DNA from: Bacteroidota bacterium | GTDB lineage: Bacteria > Bacteroidota > Ignavibacteria > UBA10030 > UBA8401 | NCBI GenBank assembly: GCA_027622375.1 | Contig: JAQCAB010000003.1 | Coordinates: forward strand, 89,139 to 153,138 | Length of the DNA stretch: 64,000 nucleotides | Direction of reading: 5' to 3' | Shown: positions 28,155-37,366 of the stretch, piece after piece | Numbering within the stretch: position 1 is the first letter of the stretch | How the letters are laid out: each line of letters begins with the position of its first letter | Notes under the pieces: model-generated | Databases searched by the model: none | The model's input: only the letters and a program-made list of their open reading frames with translations | What the model was told of the DNA's origin: nothing | Program-made: the position numbers and the translations under genes

Positions 28155-29279
28155 TTAATTTCTATTTTTATTCAAATTACTTAAAAATGTTTTTTTCCAA
28201 TCCAAAAAATTATTTTGTAAAATATTCTGTCTCGCTTCTTTCATCAAGCTAATATAAAAATGTAAATTATGAGTTGTTGCCAAATTGTAAGCCAACAATT
28301 CTTTTGAATTAAAAAGATGCCGTAAATATCCGCGCGAATGATTTTTACATGTAAAACAATTACAACTTGAATCAATTGCATTTTCATCTTTTGAATATTT
28401 TGCATTTCTAATATTTAATTTTCCATTTTTTGTAAAGAGTTGGCCATTGCGAGCATTTCGAGTTGGTAAAACGCAATCAAAAATATCTGCACCTCTTGAA
28501 ATACATTCAACTAAATTTTCAGGAGTTCCCACACCCATTACATATCTCACTTTTTCTTTTGGCAATTCTGGAATAGTATAATCCAAAACTTCATACATTA
28601 CATCAGCAGGCTCACCAATTGCAAGTCCACCAATTGCATTTCCATTAAAATCTAAATCAATAATTTTTTTTGCGCATTCAATTCTAAAATTTTTATAAAC
28701 TCCACCTTGAACAATTCCAAATAATTGTTGCTTGTGATTGTATTTATTTTCTGTTTCCAAAAAATATTTTTTACTCTCACTCGCCCATCTAATAGTCATC
28801 TCCACAGATTTTTTAATATATTTTTCATCACATGGGAAAGGTGGGCATTCATCTAAAACCATCATTATATCACTACCGAGCGATCGTTCAATATCAATTA
28901 CACTTGTCGGTGTAAAAAAATGTTTTGACCCATCCAGATGTGAAATAAATTCTACACCATTATTAAAAATTTTTCTTTTTTCCGAAAGTGAGAATACTTG
29001 ATAACCACCACTATCAGTTAAAATTGGTTTTTTCCAATTCATAAATTTATGAAGCCCCCCAAATTTTTCAATCACATTTGTTCCCGGTCTTAAATAAAGA
29101 TGATATGTGTTGCCTAAAATAATTTGGGCATTGACTTCATTTAGTTGATCAATCCTCACAGCTTTAACTGATGCTTGAGTGCCGACGGGCATAAACATTG
29201 GAGTTTCAATTTCACCATGCTCAGTAAAAATTTTTCCAGCTCTTGCTAAATTTGAAGTTGCTCCAAGTTTAAAATTCAT
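28155..29279 (-). CDS. tgt: tRNA-guanine transglycosylase
   Basis: Exchanges guanine 34 for preQ1 in tRNAs with GUN anticodons on the way to queuosine. Visible: DSGGYQVFSLS (catalytic Asp region), FGIVQGG, GGLAIGEP, and the zinc site CNCFTC followed by H. I use the ATG at 29279 (374 residues); an in-frame TTG at 29285 adds two residues and is less likely. It is divergent from the amidohydrolase gene across 76 bp. Confidence 0.96.
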   Translation of the reverse strand: MNFKLGATSNLARAGKIFTEHGEIETPMFMPVGTQASVKAVRIDQLNEVNAQIILGNTYHLYLRPGTNVIEKFGGLHKFMNWKKPILTDSGGYQVFSLSEKRKIFNNGVEFISHLDGSKHFFTPTSVIDIERSLGSDIMMVLDECPPFPCDEKYIKKSVEMTIRWASESKKYFLETENKYNHKQQLFGIVQGGVYKNFRIECAKKIIDLDFNGNAIGGLAIGEPADVMYEVLDYTIPELPKEKVRYVMGVGTPENLVECISRGADIFDCVLPTRNARNGQLFTKNGKLNIRNAKYSKDENAIDSSCNCFTCKNHSRGYLRHLFNSKELLAYNLATTHNLHFYISLMKEARQNILQNNFLDWKKTFLSNLNKNRN

Positions 29280-29355
29280 TATCAAAATTAATATTTTATT
29301 CTTGAATTCTCACTATCAACTTTGTAGTTTCTTTTTAAAATTAAAAGGAACCATT

Positions 29356-32300
29356 ATGAAAAATTACATCGCAATTATTTTAACTTTTTTATTAATCCAA
29401 AATTCTTATCCACAAAAATCAGATTCGGCTCAAAATAAATCTGCAAAGTGGGATGTATCAATCCCGCACGGCCCAAATAAAACAATTGAATTTGATACCG
29501 ATGAAGGAACTTGGATTTCTGTTGATGTAAGCTCGGATGGAAAAAATATTTTATTTGACTTACTTGGTGATATTTATTTAATGCCAATTACTGGCGGCAG
29601 TGCAAAATTACTTTCTGGGGGAAATTCATACGAAACTCAGCCACGCTTTAATCCAAAAGGAAATAAAATTAGTTATATAAGTGATAAAGATGGTGTCGAA
29701 AATATTTGGATTATGGATTCCGATGGCGCAAATCAAAAACAATTAACAAAAGAAAAAGAGCGACAACTTAATAATGTAACTTGGTCACCAGATGGAAATT
29801 ATTTAGTTGCTCGTAAACATTATCGTAACACGCGCTCACTTGGGTCGGGAGAAGTGTGGCTTTATAATATTTTTGGTGGAGATGGTTCACAAATAACTAA
29901 ACGTAGAAATTGGGAACAAGATGCCGGCGAACCATGTTATTCTCCCGATGGAAAATATCTTTATTACAGTGAAGATGTTTCATCTGGTCCCGGCTTCCAA
30001 TACAATCGAGATCCTTATGGTGTAATCTATGCGATCAAAAGAATAAATCTTGAAAATGGAAAAATTGAAGTTGTTGCCGGTCGCGAAGGTGGATCAGTTC
30101 GTCCACAAATTTCGCATAACGGAAAATTTTTATCATTTGTTAGGAGAGTTGGTTTAAAAAGTGCTCTCTTTGTGCAAGATCTTTCAACGGGAATTGAAAA
30201 ACAAATTTATGATAATTTAAATCGCGATCAACAAGAAGGTTGGGCAATTTTCGGATTACATCCAAATTATAGTTGGACACCAGATGATAAATCAATTATA
30301 ATATCCGCAAAAGGAAAAATTTGGAAAATAAATATTGAAAATGGAAATGCAGAAAATATTCCGTTCAACGCTCATATAAAACAAACAATTGTAGAAGCAT
30401 TACATTTTAAACAAAATGTCTCTCCAGAAAATTTAGATGTAAAAGTTTTACGATGGGTAAAGGTTTTGCCAAATAAAAAACAGGTAATTTATTCAGCACT
30501 CGGTAAACTTTATATAAAAGAAATCCAAAATTCTTCTGTAAAAAGAATTACAAATGATAATTCCAATTTTGAATTTTTTCCTTCAGCTTCAAATGATGGA
30601 AAATATATTACTTACACAACCTGGAACGATGATGAAAAAGGAATGCTTTGGATAAATACAATTGATGGCAAAAATCCAAAAAAATTATTAACTGAACCGG
30701 GGCATTATGTTGAACCATCATTTTCAAGAGATGGCAAAAAAATAGTTTTTAGAAAAGTTGGCGGCGATATGTTACGAGGAACATCATTTGCTAGAGAAAC
30801 AGGAATTTATATTGTTTCATCTGATGGTGGAAAACCACAACTTGTTTCAGAAGATGGCTCAAGTCCCCTTTTTAATTCTTTGGGAGATAGAATTTATTTA
30901 AAATCTTATGATCAAGATAAACTTTCATTAATCAGCTTTGATCTTTATGGAACAAAAAAACAAGTTCATTTTATTTCCGAAAATGCGCAAGAAATTACCC
31001 CCTCTCCAGATGATGAATATTTAAGTTTTGTTGAAAGATTTAATGTTTACGTCTCCCCTTTCCCAAGAACTGGACAAGCAATTAATATGAATATGAATTC
31101 AAATGAATATCCTGTTAAAAAAGTTTCAACTGAATCTGGTTATAATTTGCAATGGTCAAATGATAATAACAATTTATATTGGTCGCTCGGCGCAAATTTA
31201 TTTACAAAAAATATTCAAAATGTTTTTACAGATACTTCAAAAAATAATTTGATTATAAATTCAATTGGTTTTTCCACAAAAACTGATGTTCCAAATTATA
31301 TAATTGCAATTACTGGTGCAACAATTATTAGTATGAATAAGAATGAAGTTATTCAGAGTGGAACAATTTTAATCGAAAAAAATAAAATAACTTCAATTGG
31401 TAAATCTGATGAAATAGAAATTCCAAAATCAGCAAAAATTATAAACGCAAATGGAAAATTTATAATTCCAGGAATGATTGATGCGCACGCACATCTTGGT
31501 CATGGCTCAAATGGTATTCTACCGCAACAAAACTGGGGGCATTTTGCAAATCTTGCTTATGGTGTAACAACAACTCACGATCCATCAAACGGAACTGAAA
31601 TGGTATTTACAGCTTCCGAAATGCAAAAAGCTGGATTAATTACTGGTCCGAGAATTTTTTCAACTGGAACAATACTTTACGGCGCAGAAGGAAGTTTTAA
31701 AGCTGTTGTAAATAATTTAGAGGACGCTGAATCTCATCTAAAAAGATTAAAAGCTTTCGGTGCATTTTCCGTTAAAAGTTACAATCAACCTCGTCGCGAT
31801 CAACGTCAACAAATTATTGAAGCTGCACGAAAACTTGAAATGTTAGTTGTGCCCGAAGGAGGCGCTACATTTTTTTGGAATATGACTCACATTTTAGATG
31901 GCCATACAGGAATTGAACATTCAATTTCAATTTCTCCTCTTTATAAAGATGTTTTAACTTTGTACGAAAATAGTAAATCTGGTTACACACCAACACTTCT
32001 AGTTTCTTATGGTGGATTATCGGGAGAATATTATTGGTTTCAACACAGCGAGGTTTGGAAAAATAAAAAATTACTAAACTTCTTTCCTGAAAATTTAATT
32101 AATTCACGTTCAAGACGTAGAACAATGGTTGCCGAAGATGATTTTAACCACATCGAAAACTCAAAAGTTTGTAAAGATTTAGTTGATAGAAATGTTTCTG
32201 TTCAAATTGGTGGGCATGGTCAACTTCAAGGTTTAGGTCCACATTGGGAATTGTGGAGTTTAGCTCAAGGTGGGATGACAAACCATCAAGCATTGCAATG

Positions 32301-32577
32301 TGCAACAATTAATGGTGCAAAATATTTAGGATTGGATAACGATCTCGGCTCTCTTGAAAAAGGAAAACTTGCAGATTTAATTATTCTTGAAAAAAATCCT
32401 CTTGAAAATATTCAAAACACAAATACAATTACTCATGTAATGTTAAATGGAAGATTGTATGATGGAAATACTTTAATTGAAGTTGATTCTAAAAAAGAAA
32501 GAAAGAAATTTTATTTTGAAACTGAGGGCGTTTCTTCCGGTATTGAAGTTAGTGTTGGCGCAGAATGCAACCATTAA
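29356..32577 (+). CDS. Secreted TolB-like beta-propeller/amidohydrolase fusion protein
   Basis: A 1073-residue exported protein. Start chosen at ATG 29356, after AAAAGGAA and with a signal peptide (KNYIAIILTFLLIQNSYPQ); an open frame back to 29179 lies inside tgt. Residues ~40-650 are PD40/WD40-like blades (WSPDGNYLVA, YSPDGKYLYYS, SRDGKKIVF). Residues ~660-1050 are an amidohydrolase with FIIPGMIDAHAHLGHG (metal HxH), a later IGGHGQLQG and GSLEKGKLADLIIL. It probably hydrolyses a cyclic amide or peptide in the periplasm; the substrate is unknown. It ends one base before convergent pdxH. Confidence 0.88.
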   Translation: MKNYIAIILTFLLIQNSYPQKSDSAQNKSAKWDVSIPHGPNKTIEFDTDEGTWISVDVSSDGKNILFDLLGDIYLMPITGGSAKLLSGGNSYETQPRFNPKGNKISYISDKDGVENIWIMDSDGANQKQLTKEKERQLNNVTWSPDGNYLVARKHYRNTRSLGSGEVWLYNIFGGDGSQITKRRNWEQDAGEPCYSPDGKYLYYSEDVSSGPGFQYNRDPYGVIYAIKRINLENGKIEVVAGREGGSVRPQISHNGKFLSFVRRVGLKSALFVQDLSTGIEKQIYDNLNRDQQEGWAIFGLHPNYSWTPDDKSIIISAKGKIWKINIENGNAENIPFNAHIKQTIVEALHFKQNVSPENLDVKVLRWVKVLPNKKQVIYSALGKLYIKEIQNSSVKRITNDNSNFEFFPSASNDGKYITYTTWNDDEKGMLWINTIDGKNPKKLLTEPGHYVEPSFSRDGKKIVFRKVGGDMLRGTSFARETGIYIVSSDGGKPQLVSEDGSSPLFNSLGDRIYLKSYDQDKLSLISFDLYGTKKQVHFISENAQEITPSPDDEYLSFVERFNVYVSPFPRTGQAINMNMNSNEYPVKKVSTESGYNLQWSNDNNNLYWSLGANLFTKNIQNVFTDTSKNNLIINSIGFSTKTDVPNYIIAITGATIISMNKNEVIQSGTILIEKNKITSIGKSDEIEIPKSAKIINANGKFIIPGMIDAHAHLGHGSNGILPQQNWGHFANLAYGVTTTHDPSNGTEMVFTASEMQKAGLITGPRIFSTGTILYGAEGSFKAVVNNLEDAESHLKRLKAFGAFSVKSYNQPRRDQRQQIIEAARKLEMLVVPEGGATFFWNMTHILDGHTGIEHSISISPLYKDVLTLYENSKSGYTPTLLVSYGGLSGEYYWFQHSEVWKNKKLLNFFPENLINSRSRRRTMVAEDDFNHIENSKVCKDLVDRNVSVQIGGHGQLQGLGPHWELWSLAQGGMTNHQALQCATINGAKYLGLDNDLGSLEKGKLADLIILEKNPLENIQNTNTITHVMLNGRLYDGNTLIEVDSKKERKKFYFETEGVSSGIEVSVGAECNH

Positions 32578-33207
32578 TTATGGAGCTAATCTTTCAATAA
32601 TCCATTTCTTATTTTTTTTGGAATATTGAATTCTGTCGTGCAAACGTGAATCTCTTCCCTGCCAGAATTCAAATAAATTTGGAATAACTTTATATCCTCC
32701 CCAATATTTTGGACGAGGCACTTTTTTTCCAAATTTTTTAGCAGATTCATTATATCGATCTTCTAAAAATTTTCTGTTTTTTACAATACTACTTTGTAAT
32801 GAAACCCAAGTGCTAATTTGTGATTCAATTGGTCTTGATTGAAAATATTCATCATTTTCTTTTTCAGAAAGTTTTTCAATTCTCCCTTCAATTCTAATTT
32901 GTCGTTCTAATTCAGCCCAATAAAAAAGTAAAGCTACATTCGGATTTGCAGAAATTTCTTTTCCTTTTTTACTTTCATAATTTGTATAAAAACTAAAACC
33001 ACTTTCATCATATCCTTTTAAAAGCACCATTCTTGAAGATGGTTTATTATTTTCAGAAGTAGAAATTGACATTGCAGTTGCATCAATAAGGTCAGCTTTG
33101 ATTGCTTCATCAATCCATTTTGCAAAGTGTTTAAACGGACTTAGGTCGGCATCTTTTTTATTAAGCGAGGCTCGTTTATAATCTCTTCGGATTTTATCTA
33201 TTGTCAT
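32578..33207 (-). CDS. pdxH: Pyridoxamine 5'-phosphate oxidase
   Basis: An FMN enzyme of 209 residues oxidizing PNP/PMP to pyridoxal 5'-phosphate. FMN and substrate blocks include SSRMVLLKGYDESGFSFYTNYESKKG, RQIRIEGRIEKLS, and the C-terminal WQGRDSRLHDRIQY and WIIERLAP. It stands alone, convergent with the amidohydrolase and divergent from hppA. Confidence 0.97.
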   Translation of the reverse strand: MTIDKIRRDYKRASLNKKDADLSPFKHFAKWIDEAIKADLIDATAMSISTSENNKPSSRMVLLKGYDESGFSFYTNYESKKGKEISANPNVALLFYWAELERQIRIEGRIEKLSEKENDEYFQSRPIESQISTWVSLQSSIVKNRKFLEDRYNESAKKFGKKVPRPKYWGGYKVIPNLFEFWQGRDSRLHDRIQYSKKNKKWIIERLAP

Positions 33208-33238
33208 ATATTAATTTAATAAAATTTCTCAAATTTTA

Positions 33239-33269
33239 TTGATAGAAACATCATTCTTTAATATATTTG
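33239..33269 (+). promoter_or_regulatory. Candidate Bacteroidota-type promoter for hppA
   Basis: TATATTTG (33262-33269) fits the Bacteroidota -7 consensus TAnnTTTG. A TTG at 33239-33241, 20 bases upstream, can serve as the -33 element. This would give a leader of about 60 bases before the hppA ATG. The fit is by eye in AT-rich DNA. Confidence 0.35.
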
Positions 33270-33338
33270 TTGAAATTTTTACAATCAATTATTCACAAAT
33301 TCAATCAATAATTTAGAATTTAATTTAATTCTTTAACT

Positions 33339-35756
33339 ATGAAAAAACGATTATCGTTAATACTCGGTTTCTTAATCTCGTTGGCAACTCCTTTATTTGC
33401 TAGCGAAGCTGATTTAAAAATTCCTGCAGCAATCAAAAATGAGACTATACTATATTATGGTTTCATAGTTTGTATTCTTGGATTGCTTTTTGGTTACTAT
33501 CAATTTACAAAAGTAAAAAAACTTCCCGCACACAAATCAATGTTGGATATTGCTGATGTAATCTATCAAACTTGTAAAGCATATTTAAAACAACAAGGCA
33601 AGTTTTTGGCAATTTTATTTTTATTCATCGGTTCAACTGTAGGTTTTTATTTCGGATTTCTTGCAAAAGATCATGATGGAATTGCTTTATTTGGAATCGC
33701 TGAAGTTCTTTTAATTTTAGGATGGACAGTTGTTGGAATTCTTGGTTCGTATGCAGTTGCTGCATTTGGTATTCGTATGAATACTTTGGCAAACTCAAGA
33801 ATGGCTTTTGCAAGTTTAAAAAGAAATCCACTAAACTTACTTACAATTCCTTTGAATGCCGGAATGAGTATTGGAGTTGTTTTAATTTGCGTTGAATTAA
33901 TAATGATGCTGATTATTCTTTTACTTATGCCTGGCGAATTAGCCGGAGCTTGTTTCATCGGTTTTGCAATTGGTGAATCACTCGGTGCATCAGCACTTAG
34001 AATTGCTGGCGGAATTTTTACAAAAATCGCAGACATCGGTTCTGATTTAATGAAAGTTGTTTTTAAAATTGGCGAAGACGATCCTCGCAATCCAGGTGTT
34101 ATTGCAGATTGTACCGGCGATAATGCAGGCGATAGTGTTGGTCCAACTGCCGATGGATTTGAAACTTACGGTGTCACTGGTGTCGCTTTAATTTCTTTTA
34201 TTCTTCTTGCCGTTACAGGTGGCGAACCAATTCAAACAAAACTTTTAGTTTGGATCTTTGCAATGCGCATTCTAATGATTATAACTTCCGTAGTTGCTTT
34301 CTGGTTTAATGGATTTATAAGTAATGCTAAGTATGATAAAAAAGAAGATATTGATTTTGAAAAACCTTTAACAAATTTAGTTTGGATTACTTCTATTTTT
34401 TCTATCATTGTAACATATATCGCAAGTTATGTTTTAATTCCAGATATAAATGGAAACAGAGAAATGTGGTGGATTCTTTCAACAATAATAAGTTGCGGAA
34501 CTTTAGGTGCTGCGCTTATTCCTGAATTCACAAAAATATTTACATCACCAAAATCTGCTCACGTACAAGAAATTGTAAGTGCAGGAAAAGAAGGTGGTGC
34601 ATCTTTAACAATTCTTTCCGGTTTAGTTGCAGGTAATTTTAGTGCGTTTTGGAAAGGAATGGTTTTCTTCGTTCTTATGTTCACTGCATATTATTCAAGC
34701 ACTTTTGGTTTAGAAGGATTTATGATTTATCCTTCCATTTTTGCTTTCGGTTTAGTTGCATTTGGAATGTTGGGAATGGGACCAGTAACAATTGCTGTTG
34801 ATAGTTATGGACCAGTTACCGATAACGCACAATCAATTTATGAATTGTCTTTGATTGAAACTATTCCAAATATTGATTCTGAAATTGAAAAAGATTTTGG
34901 ATTCAAACCAGATTGGAAAAAATCAAAATATTATTTAGAAGCAAATGATGGCGCTGGAAATACATTCAAAGCAACTGCAAAACCAGTTTTAATTGGTACT
35001 GCTGTTGTTGGCGCAACAACTATGATTTTCTCTTTAATCTTAATGATTAAAAGCACACTCGGAATCGAACCAGAAACAGTTCTTAGTTTATTAAATCCAT
35101 ATACACTTCTCGGATTCATTCTTGGTGGTTCAGTTATTTATTGGTTCACTGGAGCATCAATGCAAGCTGTTACAACTGGCGCTTACAGAGCTGTTGAGTA
35201 TATTAAAAAGAATATCAATCTTGATCCAAATGCTCCAAAAAAAGCTGATACCGAAAAATCAGTTGAAGTTGTAAAAATTTGCACTCAATATGCACAAAAA
35301 GGAATGTTCAATATTTTTGTTGGAATTTTCTTTTTCGCATTAGCATTTGCTTGTATCTCTTCTCCATCAAGCATTGGTGGAAATAATGCAGTTGCATTAT
35401 TTGTAAGTTATTTAATTGCAATTGCAGTATTTGGATTGTTTCAAGCAATCTTTATGGCAAATGCTGGTGGCGCTTGGGATAATGCAAAAAAAGTTGTTGA
35501 AGTAGAATTAAAAATGAAAGGCACTCCATTACACGATGCAACAATTGTTGGAGATACAGTTGGTGATCCATTTAAAGATACATCGTCAGTTGCATTAAAT
35601 CCAATAATTAAGTTTACCACTTTGTTTGGTTTGCTCGCAATGGAAATTGCAATTTCAGAAACTTTTAGAGATGTAGCTCCATATTTTGGATTACTATTTC
35701 TTGCGATTGCATTAGTTTTTGTTTGGCGCTCGTTTTATAAAATGAGAATTGAATAA
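33339..35756 (+). CDS. hppA: Membrane-bound proton-pumping pyrophosphatase, divergent K+-independent type
   Basis: An 805-residue multi-spanning pump that couples PPi hydrolysis to ion transport. The active-site block DDPRNPGVIADCTGDNAGDS differs from the usual canonical form, but key Asp residues are kept. Others are EGGASLTILSGLVAGNFSAFW and ANAGGAWDNAKK. In the cation-determining segment GNTFKATAKP, Lys544 stands where K+-dependent enzymes have Ala, so K+ independence is predicted. The divergent sequence resembles the Na+-regulated H+-PPase group described from Chlorobium limicola; that assignment is an inference. An N-terminal signal-like helix (residues 1-22) is present. Confidence 0.92.
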   Translation: MKKRLSLILGFLISLATPLFASEADLKIPAAIKNETILYYGFIVCILGLLFGYYQFTKVKKLPAHKSMLDIADVIYQTCKAYLKQQGKFLAILFLFIGSTVGFYFGFLAKDHDGIALFGIAEVLLILGWTVVGILGSYAVAAFGIRMNTLANSRMAFASLKRNPLNLLTIPLNAGMSIGVVLICVELIMMLIILLLMPGELAGACFIGFAIGESLGASALRIAGGIFTKIADIGSDLMKVVFKIGEDDPRNPGVIADCTGDNAGDSVGPTADGFETYGVTGVALISFILLAVTGGEPIQTKLLVWIFAMRILMIITSVVAFWFNGFISNAKYDKKEDIDFEKPLTNLVWITSIFSIIVTYIASYVLIPDINGNREMWWILSTIISCGTLGAALIPEFTKIFTSPKSAHVQEIVSAGKEGGASLTILSGLVAGNFSAFWKGMVFFVLMFTAYYSSTFGLEGFMIYPSIFAFGLVAFGMLGMGPVTIAVDSYGPVTDNAQSIYELSLIETIPNIDSEIEKDFGFKPDWKKSKYYLEANDGAGNTFKATAKPVLIGTAVVGATTMIFSLILMIKSTLGIEPETVLSLLNPYTLLGFILGGSVIYWFTGASMQAVTTGAYRAVEYIKKNINLDPNAPKKADTEKSVEVVKICTQYAQKGMFNIFVGIFFFALAFACISSPSSIGGNNAVALFVSYLIAIAVFGLFQAIFMANAGGAWDNAKKVVEVELKMKGTPLHDATIVGDTVGDPFKDTSSVALNPIIKFTTLFGLLAMEIAISETFRDVAPYFGLLFLAIALVFVWRSFYKMRIE

Positions 35757-35809
35757 TGATTACGTTAGCACTATCCCAATAATTTATTTAATTTTGTAAA
35801 GAAGTACCG

Positions 35810-35882
35810 GGACAGGTAGCTCAGTTGGTAGAGCAATGGACTGAAAATCCATGTGTCGGGGGTTCAATTCCCTCCCTGTCCA
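35810..35882 (+). tRNA. tRNA-Phe (GAA)
   Basis: A 73-base tRNA: acceptor GGACAGG/CCTGTCC, discriminator A, D-arm AGCTCAGTTGGTAGAGC, anticodon loop CTGAAAA (GAA) in stem ATGGA/TCCAT, T-arm GGGGGTTCAATTCCCTC. It lies between hppA and the asparaginase-domain gene; no CCA is encoded. Confidence 0.97.
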
Positions 35883-35930
35883 CTAAATTTTAGTTTGCAC
35901 TCCTTCCCCTTTCTATCTAATTTTAATTAA

Positions 35931-36422
35931 ATGAAAATTAAAATATTTGTAACTGGCGGTACATTTGATAAAGAATATAACGAGCTTACTGGAAATTTAT
36001 TTTTCAACAAAACACATTTAAATGAAATGATTTCTCTTGCGCGCTCTCGTGTTAAAGTGGATATCAAAACATTAATGATGAAAGATAGTTTAGATTTAAT
36101 TGATGTAGATCGTCAAAAAATTGTTGCAGAGTGTCTTTCTACAAAAGAAAATAAAATAATAATCACACACGGAACCGATACAATTGTCGAAACTGCAAAA
36201 GCAATTGCAAAAAATATTAAAGGAAAAACAATTGTTTTAACTGGCGCAATGGTGCCATATAAATTTGGTAGCTCTGATGGATTATTTAATTTAGGAAGCG
36301 CAATTGCATTTGTTCAAACACTTCCAGCAAATGTTTATATTGTAATGAATGGACATTATTTTATGTGGAATAATGTTCGTAAAAATAGAATTGCTGGCGA
36401 ATTTGAAAAAATAAAAAAATAA
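35931..36422 (+). CDS. Single-domain L-asparaginase-like protein
   Basis: A 163-residue protein equal to the N-terminal domain of L-asparaginases. Catalytic elements are kept: FVTGGTFDK (nucleophile Thr), ITHGTDTIVETA (Thr-Asp pair) and LTGAMVPYKFGSSDG (Lys). The C-terminal domain found in two-domain asparaginases is absent, as in other standalone members. Hydrolysis of asparagine is not certain. Its stop codon overlaps the deoC ATG by one base (TAATG), implying coupled expression with deoxyribose catabolism. Confidence 0.8.
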   Translation: MKIKIFVTGGTFDKEYNELTGNLFFNKTHLNEMISLARSRVKVDIKTLMMKDSLDLIDVDRQKIVAECLSTKENKIIITHGTDTIVETAKAIAKNIKGKTIVLTGAMVPYKFGSSDGLFNLGSAIAFVQTLPANVYIVMNGHYFMWNNVRKNRIAGEFEKIKK

Positions 36423-37354
36423 TGTTTACAAATTTAGAAACTAATTTACTTTCAAAAATAAAAGTTAACACTCCCGCAGTGCGTCAAAGATTGGCAACAA
36501 TGTTCACGCGCCGCGCAATTAAACAGGGCTCACAAATTGCATATTACATAAAGGCAATTGAGTCAATTGATTTAACAACTTTACAAGCTGATGATACTGA
36601 AACAAACGTTCGCCGTTTGTGCGAAAAAGCAATTAATCCAGTAAATCCAAAATTTTTAAATCAACTTGGTTTTGATAAAAAAATAAAAGTTGGCGCAGTT
36701 TGTGTTTATGAAAGGATGATTCCATACGCAAAAGAAGTTTTAATAAATTCTGAGATTCCAATTGCAGCAGTTTCAACCGACTTCCCTGCCGGACAAACAA
36801 GTTTAGATAATCGTCTTTCACAAATTGAACATGCTGTTAAACTTGGCGCTAATGAAATTGATGTTGTGATAAATCGTGAGTTACTTTTAACAAATCAATA
36901 CAAAAAATTATTTGATGAAATTAAAGAGATGAAAAAATCATGCGGTAATACACATATGAAAGTAATTTTAGGAACCGGTCAACTCGGTACACTTGAAACT
37001 GTTTGGCGTGGTAGCGAAGTTGCAATGCAAGCAGGGGCCGATTTTATTAAAACATCAACTGGTTTTGAACAAATCAATGCAACTTTTTCTGTTGGTTTAA
37101 CAATGATAAGAGCAATCAGAAATTTTTATGAGAGAACTGGTAAAAAAATTGGATTTAAACCTGCCGGTGGAATTAAAACTGCCGCTGATAGTTTAAAATG
37201 GTTGACCTTAATAAAAGAAGAATTAGGTGACGAATGGTTAAATCCAAAATTATTTAGAATTGGTGCCAGCACTTTACTTGCTGATATTGAAAGGCAATTA
37301 CAACATTTCGCAACTGGTGGATATGGATCAAACAGATATAATCCAATTTCTTAA
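36422..37354 (+). CDS. deoC: Deoxyribose-phosphate aldolase
   Basis: Cleaves 2-deoxyribose-5-phosphate into glyceraldehyde-3-phosphate and acetaldehyde. Class I aldolase residues are visible: EIDVVIN (Asp), ADFIKTSTGF (Schiff-base Lys) and IGFKPAGGIKT (second Lys). At 310 residues it is longer than E. coli DeoC (259) because of an N-terminal extension, as in eukaryote-like DERA. The following aldehyde dehydrogenase, 12 bp away, could oxidize the acetaldehyde. Confidence 0.96.
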   Translation: MFTNLETNLLSKIKVNTPAVRQRLATMFTRRAIKQGSQIAYYIKAIESIDLTTLQADDTETNVRRLCEKAINPVNPKFLNQLGFDKKIKVGAVCVYERMIPYAKEVLINSEIPIAAVSTDFPAGQTSLDNRLSQIEHAVKLGANEIDVVINRELLLTNQYKKLFDEIKEMKKSCGNTHMKVILGTGQLGTLETVWRGSEVAMQAGADFIKTSTGFEQINATFSVGLTMIRAIRNFYERTGKKIGFKPAGGIKTAADSLKWLTLIKEELGDEWLNPKLFRIGASTLLADIERQLQHFATGGYGSNRYNPIS

Positions 37355-37366
37355 AAATTATTGAAT

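Noticed and set aside
28126-28160. Hairpin AACTG-TTCGGG-CAGTT after tgt
   Set aside because: The T-run follows on the plus strand, but the genes on both sides are on the minus strand, so it does not form a normal terminator for tgt; probably chance.
29179-29355. N-terminal extension of the amidohydrolase reading frame
   Set aside because: It is antisense to the tgt start region; a signal peptide and an AAAAGGAA ribosome site place the real start at 29356.
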